Shown here: positions 11,813-21,037 of the stretch, one piece after another
Layout of the letters: the number at the start of each line of letters is the position of its first letter
How positions within the stretch are numbered: the stretch's first letter is position 1
NCBI RefSeq assembly: GCF_018263905.1
Contig: NZ_JAAFZU010000023.1
Location: 280,476 to 344,475 of the forward strand
DNA: 64,000 nucleotides
Direction: 5' to 3'
Source of the DNA: Loktanella sp. SALINAS62
GTDB taxonomy: Bacteria > Pseudomonadota > Alphaproteobacteria > Rhodobacterales > Rhodobacteraceae
Notes under the pieces: generated by a model
The model's database searches: none
Told to the model about the DNA's origin: nothing
What the model saw: the letters and a program-made list of their open reading frames with translations, nothing else
Program-made: the position numbers and the translations under genes

Positions 11813-12954
11813 CGACACTCGATGCGCCCTGGCTACGAACGGATCGGTCGCGCGCGGTCTGCGCAATGCTGACCGATGCGGGCCATCAGGCGTGGTTCGT
11901 GGGAGGTTGCGTTCGCAATGCGTTGATCGGTGCGCCGGTCAGCGATCTGGATCTGACCACCGACGCGCGGCCCGACCGCGTTATGGAACTGGCGCAGGCG
12001 GCAGGGTTCAAGGTGGTGCCGACGGGCATCGCGCATGGCACCGTCACCGTCATCGCGGATGGCGAACCGTTCGAAATCACGACCTTTCGCCGCGATGTAG
12101 ATACCGACGGGCGGCATGCCACGGTGGCCTTTGCCGACGATCTGGCTGACGATGCGGCGCGGCGCGATTTCACCATGAACGCGCTTTACGCTGCCCCCGA
12201 CGGCACCATCGCGGACCCGCTGGGTGGTGTTCCCGATGCGCAGGCAGGCCGCGTGCGGTTCGTTGGCGATCCGCAATCGCGTATCCGCGAAGATTATCTG
12301 CGGATCTTACGGTTTTTCCGGTTCTTTGCGTGGTATGGCGATCCGGCACTTGGCATTGATGCCGACGGTCTGGCGGCCTGTGCGATGAATGCCGACGGGC
12401 TGGATGGGTTGTCATCCGAACGCGTCACGCAAGAGATGCTGAAACTGCTGTCTGCCCCTGATCCGGCCCCCGCCGTCGCCAGCATGGCGGCCAGCGGCGT
12501 GCTGGTGCGCGTTCTGACGGGTGCAGCGCAGGATGTGCTGACCGTGCTGGTCCATGTCGAACAGGACGCCGGTCTGAAACCTGATCCGTTGCGCCGTCTG
12601 GCAGCACTGGGCGGATCGCGGGATCGTCTGCGACTAAGCAAGGCACAGGCCACGCGGATCGACGCACTGACCTTCCCGGCTGCATCCGCAGGCGAAATGG
12701 GCTACCGCCTCGGTGCAACCATCGCCATCGACAAGCTGGCGATCCTTGCCGCGTCACTGGGGCAATTGCTGGACCCTGTCGATGTCGAACGGGCACGCAT
12801 CGGCGCAGCGCAGACCCTGCCGGTCACTGCCGCCGATTTCATGCCAGAGCTGCAAGGTCCGGCGCTGGGCAAGGCATTGCAACAGGCAGAATCGCGCTGG
12901 ATCTTGTCTGGCTTCACGTTAAGTCGGGCTGAACTGGTCCGCACCGGGGGTTGA
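11809..12954 (+). CDS. cca: CCA tRNA nucleotidyltransferase / poly(A) polymerase family
   Basis: A 381-residue class II nucleotidyltransferase. The family adds or repairs the CCA end of tRNAs, or polyadenylates RNA. The N-terminal head contains the conserved VGGCVRNALIG segment and the metal-binding D-L-D (SDLDLTTDA), followed by the FEITTFR and RRDFTMNAL motifs of the catalytic and neck domains. The start overlaps the previous stop by four bases. In alphaproteobacteria this family is usually the CCA-adding enzyme, but PcnB-like activity cannot be excluded from sequence alone. Its neighbour at the end of the run is also an RNA-modifying enzyme. Confidence 0.92.
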   Translation: MTTLDAPWLRTDRSRAVCAMLTDAGHQAWFVGGCVRNALIGAPVSDLDLTTDARPDRVMELAQAAGFKVVPTGIAHGTVTVIADGEPFEITTFRRDVDTDGRHATVAFADDLADDAARRDFTMNALYAAPDGTIADPLGGVPDAQAGRVRFVGDPQSRIREDYLRILRFFRFFAWYGDPALGIDADGLAACAMNADGLDGLSSERVTQEMLKLLSAPDPAPAVASMAASGVLVRVLTGAAQDVLTVLVHVEQDAGLKPDPLRRLAALGGSRDRLRLSKAQATRIDALTFPAASAGEMGYRLGATIAIDKLAILAASLGQLLDPVDVERARIGAAQTLPVTAADFMPELQGPALGKALQQAESRWILSGFTLSRAELVRTGG

Positions 12955-13007
12955 AACCCGCCCGCAAGGGGCAGAAACCTTGCGCATTCAAACCTGTCAG
13001 GCTCGCC

Positions 13008-14840
13008 GTGTTCCGTTTCTTTGAACGCCTTGTCGATCCCTATACCCCGTATAAGGAAACCGACACACCGCCCCAGCGGCTGGTTCCGTTCCTGCGGGAC
13101 TACGCCCGTCCGTTCAACGCGATGTTCGTGGTAACGGCCGTTCTGGCTGCTGCCGTCGCCGCGATAGAGGTCTGGCTGATCTACTATCTGGGCCGACTCG
13201 TTGATCTGCTGGATACCGGGCGCGACACCTTTTGGGACGCGCATGGCGTCGAACTGATCGCGGTGGCCGTGTTCATCCTGCTTTTGCGGCCCATCGTGCA
13301 GGGTGCGCAGGTGGCCCTGTTAAACAACACGATCCTGCCGAACTTTACCACGCTGGTCCGCTGGCGGGCGCACCGTCAGGTGCTGCGCCAATCCGTCGGC
13401 TGGTTCGAAAACGATTTCGCCGGGCGCGTCGCCAACCGGATCATGCAGACACCCCCCGCCGCCGGAGAGGCGATTTTTCAGGTGTTCGACGCCATTGCCT
13501 TTGCAATCGCCTATCTGATCGGCGCGGTGATCCTGCTGGGCAACAGCGATTCCCGACTGATCCTGCCGATGATGCTGTGGTTGATCCCCTATCTGTTTTT
13601 GTTGCGCTGGACGATCCGCCGCATCGGTCCCGCGTCCAAATCGGCATCCGATGCGCGATCTGTCGTCACGGGGCGCGTCGTCGATAGCTATACCAACATC
13701 CACTCGGTCAAGATGTTTGCCCACCACGACCGCGAAGTCGAATATGCAAAGCACGCCATCGAAAACGCCCGCACCACGTTCCAGCGCGAAATGCGGCTGT
13801 ATTCGATCATGGACATCGCACTTTTGGTGTTGAACGGCGGCCTGATCGTCGGCGTCGTGGGCTATGCGATCTATCTGTGGCTGAACGGGCTAGCCAGCGG
13901 TGGCGTCGTTGCCGCCGCAACCGCACTGACCCTGCGCCTGAACGGCATGAGCGGCTGGATCATGTGGGCGGTATCAAACCTGTTCCAGAACCTTGGCGTT
14001 GTGGCCGAAGGTCTGGAAACCATCGGTCAGCGGGTGCAGTTGGTGGACAGCCCCGGTGCGGAGCCCCTGACCATCGTGCAAGGCGAAGTGCGTATCGACG
14101 GGTTAAGCCATCATTACGGGCGCGCCGCCGGGGGACTGGATCACATCAACCTGACCATTCCACCGGGGCAAAAGGTCGGTCTGGTCGGTGCATCCGGCGC
14201 GGGTAAATCCAGCCTGATCAAGCTGCTTTTGCGGTTCTACGATGCGGAACAGGGTCGCATTTTGATCGACGGGCAAGACATTCGCGATGTTACCCAAGAC
14301 AGCCTGCGTCGCGCCATCGGGATGGTGCAGCAAGACAGCTCTCTTTTGCACAGGTCCGTGCGCGACAACATCGTGTATGGCCGCCCCGACGCAGACGAAA
14401 ACGCGATGATCGCCGCTGCCCGTCAGGCAGCAGCACACGACTTTATCCTGACGCTCGAAGACAGCGAAGGGCGACGCGGCTATGACGCGTTGGTCGGTGA
14501 ACGCGGGGTCAAACTGTCGGGTGGACAACGCCAGCGGATTGCGCTTGCGCGCGTGATCCTGAAGGACGCGCCGATCCTGATCTTGGACGAAGCCACAAGT
14601 GCGCTAGATTCAGAAGTCGAAGCGTCCATCCAGTCGTCACTGGTCACGATGATGCAGGGCAAGACGGTGATCGCCGTGGCGCACCGCCTGTCCACCATTG
14701 CCCGGATGGACCGGATCGTGGTCATTCATGACGGTCGCATCGTCGAAGACGGCACGCACGATAGCCTGCTGGCGCAGAACGGCCGCTACGCGCAGTTCTG
14801 GGCGCGGCAGTCGGGCGGATTTTTAGGGGACGACACATGA
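13008..14840 (+). CDS. ABC exporter half-transporter (permease-ATPase), first of pair
   Basis: A 610-residue inner-membrane protein with six N-terminal membrane segments (about 20-330) fused to an ATP-binding domain. Walker A GASGAGKSS is near 394, the LSGGQ signature near 503, and Walker B LILDEATSALD near 523, with the catalytic Glu intact. It forms a likely heterodimer with the next gene, which overlaps it by four bases. The start is uncertain: GTG at 13008 (giving V/M-FRFFERL) has CAGG six bases upstream, while an in-frame TTG at 12951 overlaps the cca stop as TTGA. Related exporters begin at the FRFF position. The substrate is unknown; lipid or drug export is typical. Confidence 0.9.
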   Translation: MFRFFERLVDPYTPYKETDTPPQRLVPFLRDYARPFNAMFVVTAVLAAAVAAIEVWLIYYLGRLVDLLDTGRDTFWDAHGVELIAVAVFILLLRPIVQGAQVALLNNTILPNFTTLVRWRAHRQVLRQSVGWFENDFAGRVANRIMQTPPAAGEAIFQVFDAIAFAIAYLIGAVILLGNSDSRLILPMMLWLIPYLFLLRWTIRRIGPASKSASDARSVVTGRVVDSYTNIHSVKMFAHHDREVEYAKHAIENARTTFQREMRLYSIMDIALLVLNGGLIVGVVGYAIYLWLNGLASGGVVAAATALTLRLNGMSGWIMWAVSNLFQNLGVVAEGLETIGQRVQLVDSPGAEPLTIVQGEVRIDGLSHHYGRAAGGLDHINLTIPPGQKVGLVGASGAGKSSLIKLLLRFYDAEQGRILIDGQDIRDVTQDSLRRAIGMVQQDSSLLHRSVRDNIVYGRPDADENAMIAAARQAAAHDFILTLEDSEGRRGYDALVGERGVKLSGGQRQRIALARVILKDAPILILDEATSALDSEVEASIQSSLVTMMQGKTVIAVAHRLSTIARMDRIVVIHDGRIVEDGTHDSLLAQNGRYAQFWARQSGGFLGDDT

Positions 14841-16669
14841 AACCCGAACGGATGATCAACGCGTTTGCAGCGGCGGATGGCCCGCCGCCCGATACGCTAT
14901 TCGCCTTTTTGCGGTGGGCGCTGGCTGGCAGCGGTCGCGCGCTGGGCGCGGGGTCCGCGCTGTCCATTGCGGCGGGCGTGCTCGAAGTGATTTCTGCCTT
15001 GATCCTTGGCCGGGTGATCGACCGTGCACTGGCGTCCGAAACATCGGGTTTTTTCAGCAGCAACGCGCTTTTGCTGATCGCGGTCGTCGCGTTTTTCGTG
15101 CTGGCGCGCCCGATCACGCTGGGCCTGTCGGCGCTGTTGAACGTCGTGGTGATGGGGCCGGGGCTGTATACGCTGGTGCTGTCGCGGCTGCATCGACACA
15201 CGCTGGGGCAGGCGGTCACGTTCTTTGACAACGATTTCGCGGGACGTATCAGCCAGAAACAGATGCAGGCCGCACGCGCCACGACCGACACGGCCGTCGA
15301 TTTCATTCAGACGGTGCTGTATGCGCTGGCGTCTGTGATCGGGTCGGTGTTCCTGCTGACGTCTATCGACCTGTGGTCGTCGTTGATGCTGGCGGTCTGG
15401 ATGCTGGCTTATGTGGGTCTGATTCGCGCATTCATGCCGAAAATCCGTGCGACGTCCAAATCGCGTGCGGCGACACGGGCGATGGTCAGCGGGCAGGTCG
15501 TGGACACCATCACGAACATCAAAACGGTCAAATTGTTCGCCCATGCCGACCACGAAGACCGCGCCGCCATCGGCGCGATGGACAAGTTCCGGGTCGCCTC
15601 GCTGTCTTATGGCTGGGTGAACGTCTGGTTCCGGCTGTGGCTGATGGCGCTGGCAGGCACGTTGCCTGTGTTGCTGGTGGGCATGACGCTGTTTTTGTGG
15701 ACAAATGGCGCGGCCACGGCGGGCGATATCGCCATCGCGGGCACCATCGGGCTGCGTCTGTCACAAATGACCGGCTGGGTCAGTTTCACCCTGATGCAAA
15801 TGTATGGCAACGTCGGAGAGATCGAGGACGCAATCCAGACCCTGTCACCGCCGCATACCCTGTCCGACAGGTCCGGCGCCGCCCCGTTGCGTCTGACCGA
15901 CGGAACCGTGACGCTGGACGGTGTGACCTTTACCTATGGCGGGGGGCAGGGCGGATTGCGCGATGTCAGCCTGCACATCGCCGGTGGTGAAAAGCTGGGG
16001 ATCGTCGGCGCATCGGGGGCCGGTAAATCGACGCTCGTGGCTTTGCTGTTGCGGCTTTATGATCCTGAAAAGGGGCGCATCCTGATCGACGGTCAGGATC
16101 TGCGCGATGTAACACAGGAAAGCCTGCGCCGCGAAATCGGAATGGTCACGCAGGAAACGTCCATGTTCAATCGATCCGCCCGCGACAACATCCGCTACGG
16201 CAATCCGCAGGCCAGCGACGATGCGCTGGATGCCGCGTCCGAACGGGCAGAGGCGGCAGGTTTCATCCCCGGTCTGCGCGATCATGCCGGGCGCACGGGA
16301 TACGACGCCTACTTGGGTGAACGCGGCGTGAAATTGTCCGGCGGTCAGCGGCAACGCATCGCCATCGCCCGCGCGATCCTGAAGGACGCGCCGATCCTCA
16401 TTTTGGACGAAGCGACCAGCGCGCTGGATTCAGAGGTAGAGGCATCGATCCAGTCAGCGCTGGATCAGGTGATGGATGGCAAGACAGTCATCGCGATTGC
16501 GCACCGCTTGTCGACCCTGCGCCAGATGGACCGGATTATCGTGCTGGAAGACGGCGCAATCGTCGAACAGGGCACACATGACACACTATTGGCTGAAAAC
16601 GGGCTTTACGCGCGCTACTGGAACCGGCAATCGGGTGGCTTCCTGTCGCTAAAGGACGCCGCCGAATGA
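14837..16669 (+). CDS. ABC exporter half-transporter (permease-ATPase), second of pair
   Basis: A 610-residue paralogue of the preceding gene with the same order: six membrane helices, then an ATPase domain. Walker A GASGAGKST is near 391, LSGGQRQR and LILDEATSALDSEVEAS follow. Both halves have a catalytic Glu after Walker B, so both ATP sites look competent, unlike many heterodimeric exporters with one degenerate site. The equal length, overlap (ATGA) and near-identical ATPase C-termini point to tandem duplication. It also overlaps the RNA methyltransferase start by four bases. Confidence 0.92.
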   Translation: MKPERMINAFAAADGPPPDTLFAFLRWALAGSGRALGAGSALSIAAGVLEVISALILGRVIDRALASETSGFFSSNALLLIAVVAFFVLARPITLGLSALLNVVVMGPGLYTLVLSRLHRHTLGQAVTFFDNDFAGRISQKQMQAARATTDTAVDFIQTVLYALASVIGSVFLLTSIDLWSSLMLAVWMLAYVGLIRAFMPKIRATSKSRAATRAMVSGQVVDTITNIKTVKLFAHADHEDRAAIGAMDKFRVASLSYGWVNVWFRLWLMALAGTLPVLLVGMTLFLWTNGAATAGDIAIAGTIGLRLSQMTGWVSFTLMQMYGNVGEIEDAIQTLSPPHTLSDRSGAAPLRLTDGTVTLDGVTFTYGGGQGGLRDVSLHIAGGEKLGIVGASGAGKSTLVALLLRLYDPEKGRILIDGQDLRDVTQESLRREIGMVTQETSMFNRSARDNIRYGNPQASDDALDAASERAEAAGFIPGLRDHAGRTGYDAYLGERGVKLSGGQRQRIAIARAILKDAPILILDEATSALDSEVEASIQSALDQVMDGKTVIAIAHRLSTLRQMDRIIVLEDGAIVEQGTHDTLLAENGLYARYWNRQSGGFLSLKDAAE

Positions 16670-17862
16670 AAATCACTGCGATGACGCATCTGGGCCTTGG
16701 CCGGGCAGAGGATGGCACGCTGATCCCTCGCACCTTGCCGGGTGAGGATGTGACCCTGCGCGATGATGGCACCGCACAAATTCTGGTGCCTTCTGCTGAT
16801 CGCGTGGCGCCCCCATGTCGTCATTTCAAAACATGCGGCGGCTGCGCGTTGCAGCATGCCTCTGACAGCTATGTCGCGGGGTTTAAGCAAGGCATCGTCG
16901 AACGCGCACTGTCCGCACATGGGCTGACGCCGCCGTTCCGGCCCCTGCACACATCGCCGCCGCAATCACGTCGCCGTGCGAAATTCGCCGGACGTCGCAC
17001 AAAAAAAGGCGCGATGGTGGGGTTCCATGCGCGCGCGTCCGATGTGCTTGTCGCAGTGCCGGATTGCCAGTTGGTGACGCCCGCGCTGGTATCCGCGATC
17101 CCGATGCTGGAAAACCTGACCGTCATCGCCGCATCCCGGCGCGGTGAAATTGCGCTGACCGTGACCGACAGCCAGAACGGTCTGGATGTGCTGATCGACA
17201 CGGAACAGCCGCTGACCGATCAGTTGCGGCTGGATCTTGCGGTGTTTGCGCAGTCCCATGGGTTGGCGCGGCTGACGTGGAACGATGAAACCCTCGTCAC
17301 GATCAATGCGCCGTCGCAGCCGTTCGGTCCTGCGACCGTGACCCCGCCCCCCGGTGCCTTTCTTCAGGCGACCCGCGACGGAGAGGACGCGCTGCGCACC
17401 GCCGTGCAGCAGATTGTTGCCGATTCCGCGCGCATCGTCGATCTGTTCGCGGGATCGGGCACATTTGCCCTGCCCATGGCCGCCACGGCAGAGGTTCTGG
17501 CAGTCGAAGGCGACGCTGCAATGATGACTGCGCTGGATCGCGGCTGGCGCGAAGCGCGCGGGCTGAAACGCGTCACGACCCAGACCCGCGACCTGTTCCG
17601 CAGACCGCTGGAACCCGATGAATTCAAAGGCTTCGACGCCGTTGTGCTGGATCCGCCCCGCGCTGGTGCTGCGGCACAGGTGGCGACCTTGGGGGCCAGC
17701 GGGATCGGACGCGTGGCGATGGTGTCGTGCAATCCGGTCACCTTTGCCCGCGACGTCGCCGCGCTGACAGCCGACGGATTTACGCTGGACTGGGTGCAGG
17801 TCGTGGACCAGTTCCGCTGGTCACCTCACGCAGAAGTGGTGGCGCAGCTGACACGTGGCTGA
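16666..17862 (+). CDS. RlmD/TrmA-family 5-methyluridine RNA methyltransferase with Fe-S cluster motif
   Basis: A 398-residue SAM-dependent enzyme that should methylate C5 of a uridine in rRNA or tRNA. Four cysteines fit a [4Fe-4S] site (Cys51, Cys57, Cys60, Cys134). The SAM-binding motif DLFAGSGTF is at 259-267, DPPR at 329-332, and the catalytic nucleophile is Cys355 in SCNP. The N-terminal TRAM-like region is short. The start overlaps the upstream ABC gene by four bases. Whether it modifies 23S rRNA U747/U1939 or another site cannot be told from the sequence. Confidence 0.9.
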   Translation: MKITAMTHLGLGRAEDGTLIPRTLPGEDVTLRDDGTAQILVPSADRVAPPCRHFKTCGGCALQHASDSYVAGFKQGIVERALSAHGLTPPFRPLHTSPPQSRRRAKFAGRRTKKGAMVGFHARASDVLVAVPDCQLVTPALVSAIPMLENLTVIAASRRGEIALTVTDSQNGLDVLIDTEQPLTDQLRLDLAVFAQSHGLARLTWNDETLVTINAPSQPFGPATVTPPPGAFLQATRDGEDALRTAVQQIVADSARIVDLFAGSGTFALPMAATAEVLAVEGDAAMMTALDRGWREARGLKRVTTQTRDLFRRPLEPDEFKGFDAVVLDPPRAGAAAQVATLGASGIGRVAMVSCNPVTFARDVAALTADGFTLDWVQVVDQFRWSPHAEVVAQLTRG

Positions 17863-17949
17863 CGCATCGCCACCAAACCGCTAGCGGCAATCCCGGCAGT
17901 CATGTAGCCTGCACCCGACCGGCGCAGACCGGAAATTTGGGGACGAGCC

Positions 17950-18453
17950 ATGACACTGACACGCCGCTTTGCAATTCTGGGCGCGCTTGGGGCATTCCTA
18001 TCGGCCTGTGCCGGTAAGCCTGCCCGCTTCCTGACATACGACGGCCCGCCGGTAACGCGGATTCAGGTGTTCAAGACACAGCGCATCATCCAGTTGCTGC
18101 ACAAGAATCAGCTTTTGAAGCAATATAATATGGAAATGGGTTTCACGCCCGACGGTCACAAGGTTTTTGAAGGCGACGGGCGCACGCCCGAAGGTGCGTA
18201 TCTGATCGACCGCCGAAACCCCAACAGCCGGTTTCATCTGTCGTTGGGGATTTCCTATCCCAATTCACGCGATATCGCGGCGGCGCGCGCCTTGGGCAAG
18301 GAGCCGGGTGGTGACATTTTCATTCACGGCACGCCGCAAAACTACCTTGGTGAAAAAGACTGGACATGGGGCTGCATCGCCGTGACCAACGCAGAGATGG
18401 AAGAAATCTATGCGATGGTCAGCAAGGGCACCCAGATCTTTATCTACCCTTAA
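17950..18453 (+). CDS. L,D-transpeptidase (YkuD) lipoprotein
   Basis: A 167-residue protein with a lipoprotein signal (lipobox LSAC, lipidated Cys20) followed by a YkuD catalytic domain. The active site has His126 in IHGTP and Cys142 in DWTWGCIAVTN, the variant form seen in YafK-like enzymes. Members either cross-link peptidoglycan (3-3 bonds) or attach and release lipoproteins. It should sit in the periplasm, anchored to a membrane. It is convergent with the CAP-domain gene, overlapping its stop by four bases, and a second YkuD enzyme lies 1.2 kb away. Confidence 0.9.
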   Translation: MTLTRRFAILGALGAFLSACAGKPARFLTYDGPPVTRIQVFKTQRIIQLLHKNQLLKQYNMEMGFTPDGHKVFEGDGRTPEGAYLIDRRNPNSRFHLSLGISYPNSRDIAAARALGKEPGGDIFIHGTPQNYLGEKDWTWGCIAVTNAEMEEIYAMVSKGTQIFIYP

Positions 18454-19022
18454 CGTGTGATGGCGGGGGTAAAGCCTGCCATCGTCTGGATCGGCGCCTG
18501 AAACTGCGGGTCCGTGCCCATCGTCATCGACCACCACAGTTTGCCTGCGGCCTCTTGTGACCATGCCAGCCCCATGCGGCGGGCGGCGGGGTCCAGAACA
18601 ACGCGGCGCGTGTCATCCTGTTTCATCCACGCAGCCAGCGTTTCCAGCTCTGTTTCATAGGATTCAGAGATGTTTTCGCCCAGCACGCGCCCCCGGAATC
18701 CCGCAATCCGCGCGCGGTCCAGTGGTGACGATCCGTCTGACCCAAAAAGCCAGGGGCGGTTCTGTGCCTGCATGTCGCGGGCATGGGTCGCCGACGCTGC
18801 GGTCAACTGCGGATCAAGCTGCACCGCGGGCACGCCGGCGGCGGCGCGCAGGGTGTTGACGCTATCCAGCATGCGGAACTGGATATCATCCTCGTCACCG
18901 GGGTTGATGGTGTAAATCTGCGGCAGGGGCAGCCCGTCCGGGCCGATTCGTCCGCGCGGCGTGCTGGCGCAGGCAGTCAGGGTCATTGCGGCGAACCCGG
19001 TCAGTAAAAGACGTCGATGCAT
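18450..19022 (-). CDS. CAP/SCP-domain lipoprotein
   Basis: A 190-residue secreted protein of the CAP (cysteine-rich secretory/PR-1) superfamily. A lipobox (TLTAC, Cys18) predicts membrane anchoring. The domain shows the SVNTLRAAAGVPAVQ and ATHARDM segments with the conserved His, and GENIS for the second part of the site. The biochemical role of bacterial CAP proteins is mostly unknown; an envelope role is inferred from the two L,D-transpeptidases on either side. It is divergent from the second transpeptidase. Confidence 0.85.
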   Translation of the reverse strand: MHRRLLLTGFAAMTLTACASTPRGRIGPDGLPLPQIYTINPGDEDDIQFRMLDSVNTLRAAAGVPAVQLDPQLTAASATHARDMQAQNRPWLFGSDGSSPLDRARIAGFRGRVLGENISESYETELETLAAWMKQDDTRRVVLDPAARRMGLAWSQEAAGKLWWSMTMGTDPQFQAPIQTMAGFTPAITR

Positions 19023-19047
19023 GTGGAAATCCTATGAACTAGGCGCA

Positions 19048-19076
19048 GTCTTAGCCTAGCTGGCGATGCGTTTCAA
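19048..19076 (-). promoter_or_regulatory. candidate promoter for the CAP-domain lipoprotein
   Basis: On the minus strand TTGAAA (19071-19076) and TAAGAC (19048-19053) are spaced by 17 bases and lie about 26 bases before the ATG at 19022. Weak -10 box; assignment by position. Confidence 0.3.
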
Positions 19077-19184
19077 ACACGCGTGGGCAAAGGATTGCCC
19101 AATGCACGCAAGTTTGAATTGTTTGATGGATACGCCCAGATTAAGCGAGACAAAAGAAGAATGAAGATTGAGGTGGAAAAGAAC

Positions 19185-19772
19185 ATGAAACAGCCGTTTT
19201 TGACCCGTCGCGCCATGCTGGCCACTGGTGCCGCCGCACTTGCGACACCCGCACTGGCCCAAAGCAACAGCACAGAGATGGAAGCGAACATTCGCGGCGG
19301 CAGCGCTGTGACGCGCAATGTCGCCAGTTTTCGGTCGCTGGACTGGCGACCCTATTTCGGCAGCCTGACCAACGGCGCGATCCTTGTCGATTTGCAAAGC
19401 CGCGCGCTTCATTATTGGAGCGCGGATGAAAGCGTCTACAAGCTGTATCCGACATCCGTGCCGCTGACCGATGACCTGACCCGCCGCGGCGAGACAGAGA
19501 TCATCAAAAAGGTCGATGGTCCCGACTGGCGCCCGACCCCGTCGATGAAAGAACGTAATCCCGAATGGCCGGATTACATCGGCCCCGGCCCGGACAATCC
19601 GCTGGGCACCCACGCGCTGTGGCTGACGTGGCAGTATTACCGGATCCACGGCACTCACGACACGCGCAAGATCGGTCGCCGGTCGTCGAACGGCTGCATC
19701 GGTATGTATAACGAACATATCGCTGAACTGTTTGCCATGTCGCAGTTGGGCACGCAGGTTCTGGTCCTGTAA
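19185..19772 (+). CDS. exported L,D-transpeptidase (ErfK/YbiS/YcfS/YnhG family)
   Basis: A 195-residue YkuD-domain enzyme with an N-terminal signal containing Arg-Arg (TRRAMLATGAAALATPALA), cleaved near residue 25, possibly by the Tat route. The catalytic motif is the canonical one: His155 in IHGTHD and Cys171 in SSNGCIGM. It should form 3-3 cross-links in peptidoglycan or attach proteins to it. The start at 19185 is preferred to the in-frame ATG at 19161, because GAGGTGG (19170-19176) lies eight bases before it. It is followed by a strong hairpin shared with the convergent MFS gene. Confidence 0.9.
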   Translation: MKQPFLTRRAMLATGAAALATPALAQSNSTEMEANIRGGSAVTRNVASFRSLDWRPYFGSLTNGAILVDLQSRALHYWSADESVYKLYPTSVPLTDDLTRRGETEIIKKVDGPDWRPTPSMKERNPEWPDYIGPGPDNPLGTHALWLTWQYYRIHGTHDTRKIGRRSSNGCIGMYNEHIAELFAMSQLGTQVLVL

Positions 19773-19780
19773 GCCATTCA

Positions 19781-19804
19781 GGTGGGGCCGTCACCGGCCC
19801 CGCC
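19781..19804. terminator. bidirectional hairpin between convergent genes
   Basis: A 10-bp stem (GGTGGGGCCG / CGGCCCCGCC, one G-T wobble) with a TCAC loop sits in the 41-bp gap between the transpeptidase and MFS stops. No clear T-run. Confidence 0.55.
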
Positions 19805-19813
19805 TGCATAACG

Positions 19814-20971
19814 CTATGCCGCGTGCTTTGGCGGTTCGACGGGTGCAAGCTTGTGCGACAGCGCCAGCGACAACAGCACCAGCGGCAGCGTCGCGCCCCA
19901 GACCCAACGCAACCCGGCATGTTCCGCGACGTATCCCAACAGCGGCGGTCCCAGCAGGAACGCAACAAAGCTGAACTGCGCCAGCGCCGCGACATTTAGT
20001 GAAGCAGGCCGGTCGCTGCGTTGCGCTGCGGCTGAGATTGCAAGCGGGAACAGGGTGGCCGTGCCGCCGCCGATCAATGCGAAACCTGCCAGCGCCACCA
20101 GCGGCGACGCGGCAAAGAACACACATACCACCCCCAGCGCCATCGCCACCTGCATGATGCGGGCGACGGGCACCGGACGAAATCGGTCGATCAGCCGGTC
20201 CGCAAAGAAACGCACAATCGCTTGGCTTAGCGCGACCGTCGCCACGGCCAAGCCACCGAACACCGCCGCCGTGTCAAAGCTGGACGACATGTAGATCGCG
20301 GACCAGTCCAGCGAACCACCTTCCAGCACCATGGCTGACAGGCACACGCCGACCAGAACCAGAATGGCCATCGTCGGTTTTGCGATCATCGGTGAATCCG
20401 TGGCGCTGTCCGTCCCGCGCTTTGGTGCGGGGGTAAAATCCCGCAACAACAGCCACAACGCGCCCCAGGCCAGCGGGATCACCAGCAGCATGTGGATCGC
20501 GGGCGGCACGTCCATCTGTGCCATCGCTGCCCCGAACAGCCCGGCCCCGAAAAATCCAAAGGACCAGAACGCATGGGCGCGGTTCATGATCCGGCGGCCA
20601 ACCTGTGCTTCTGTCCGGTCGGCTTCGACGTTGATGATCACCTCTGTCAGCCCCAGCGTCAGACCGGCGGGGATCAGCAACAGAAACAGCGCGCCGGGAC
20701 CGGGTGCCAGAATAGCGATGGCATACAGAACCGGCATCAGCGTCAGCGACGCGATCAGGGTCCGTTTGTGGCCAAACCGTTCAATGACAGGGCTGCCCAG
20801 CGTCAGCGCAATCAGGGTGCCGACCGACGCGCCGATCAGGGCCAACCCCAATGCGCCCTCTTGGACATTCATCGTCTCTTTGACGGCGGGAAGACGGGTA
20901 AAAAGCTGACCCAGACAAAAAGAATAGATCGCAAAGGCCGCAAAGACGCGGCGGTGCGCACTCAGGAACAT
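19814..20971 (-). CDS. MFS transporter
   Basis: A 385-residue major facilitator superfamily permease with about twelve hydrophobic segments, in the inner membrane. A motif-A-like loop (GSPVIERFGHKR) lies between helices 2 and 3. The protein resembles the sugar/drug permease group often annotated simply as MFS; the substrate cannot be deduced. It lies downstream of hemH on the same strand, 66 bp away, so co-transcription is possible. It is convergent with the transpeptidase gene. Confidence 0.88.
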   Translation of the reverse strand: MFLSAHRRVFAAFAIYSFCLGQLFTRLPAVKETMNVQEGALGLALIGASVGTLIALTLGSPVIERFGHKRTLIASLTLMPVLYAIAILAPGPGALFLLLIPAGLTLGLTEVIINVEADRTEAQVGRRIMNRAHAFWSFGFFGAGLFGAAMAQMDVPPAIHMLLVIPLAWGALWLLLRDFTPAPKRGTDSATDSPMIAKPTMAILVLVGVCLSAMVLEGGSLDWSAIYMSSSFDTAAVFGGLAVATVALSQAIVRFFADRLIDRFRPVPVARIMQVAMALGVVCVFFAASPLVALAGFALIGGGTATLFPLAISAAAQRSDRPASLNVAALAQFSFVAFLLGPPLLGYVAEHAGLRWVWGATLPLVLLSLALSHKLAPVEPPKHAA

Positions 20972-21037
20972 CGGAACCTCTGGCCGGATGTTCCGGCAAT
21001 TAACTGTTTCTAAACGGTTTCCTATCCGTAGATAAGA

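Noticed and set aside
12951..13007. TTG start for the first ABC exporter overlapping the cca stop as TTGA
   Set aside because: Possible, but the added 19 residues are basic and lack family similarity; the GTG at 13008 fits the family N-terminus better.
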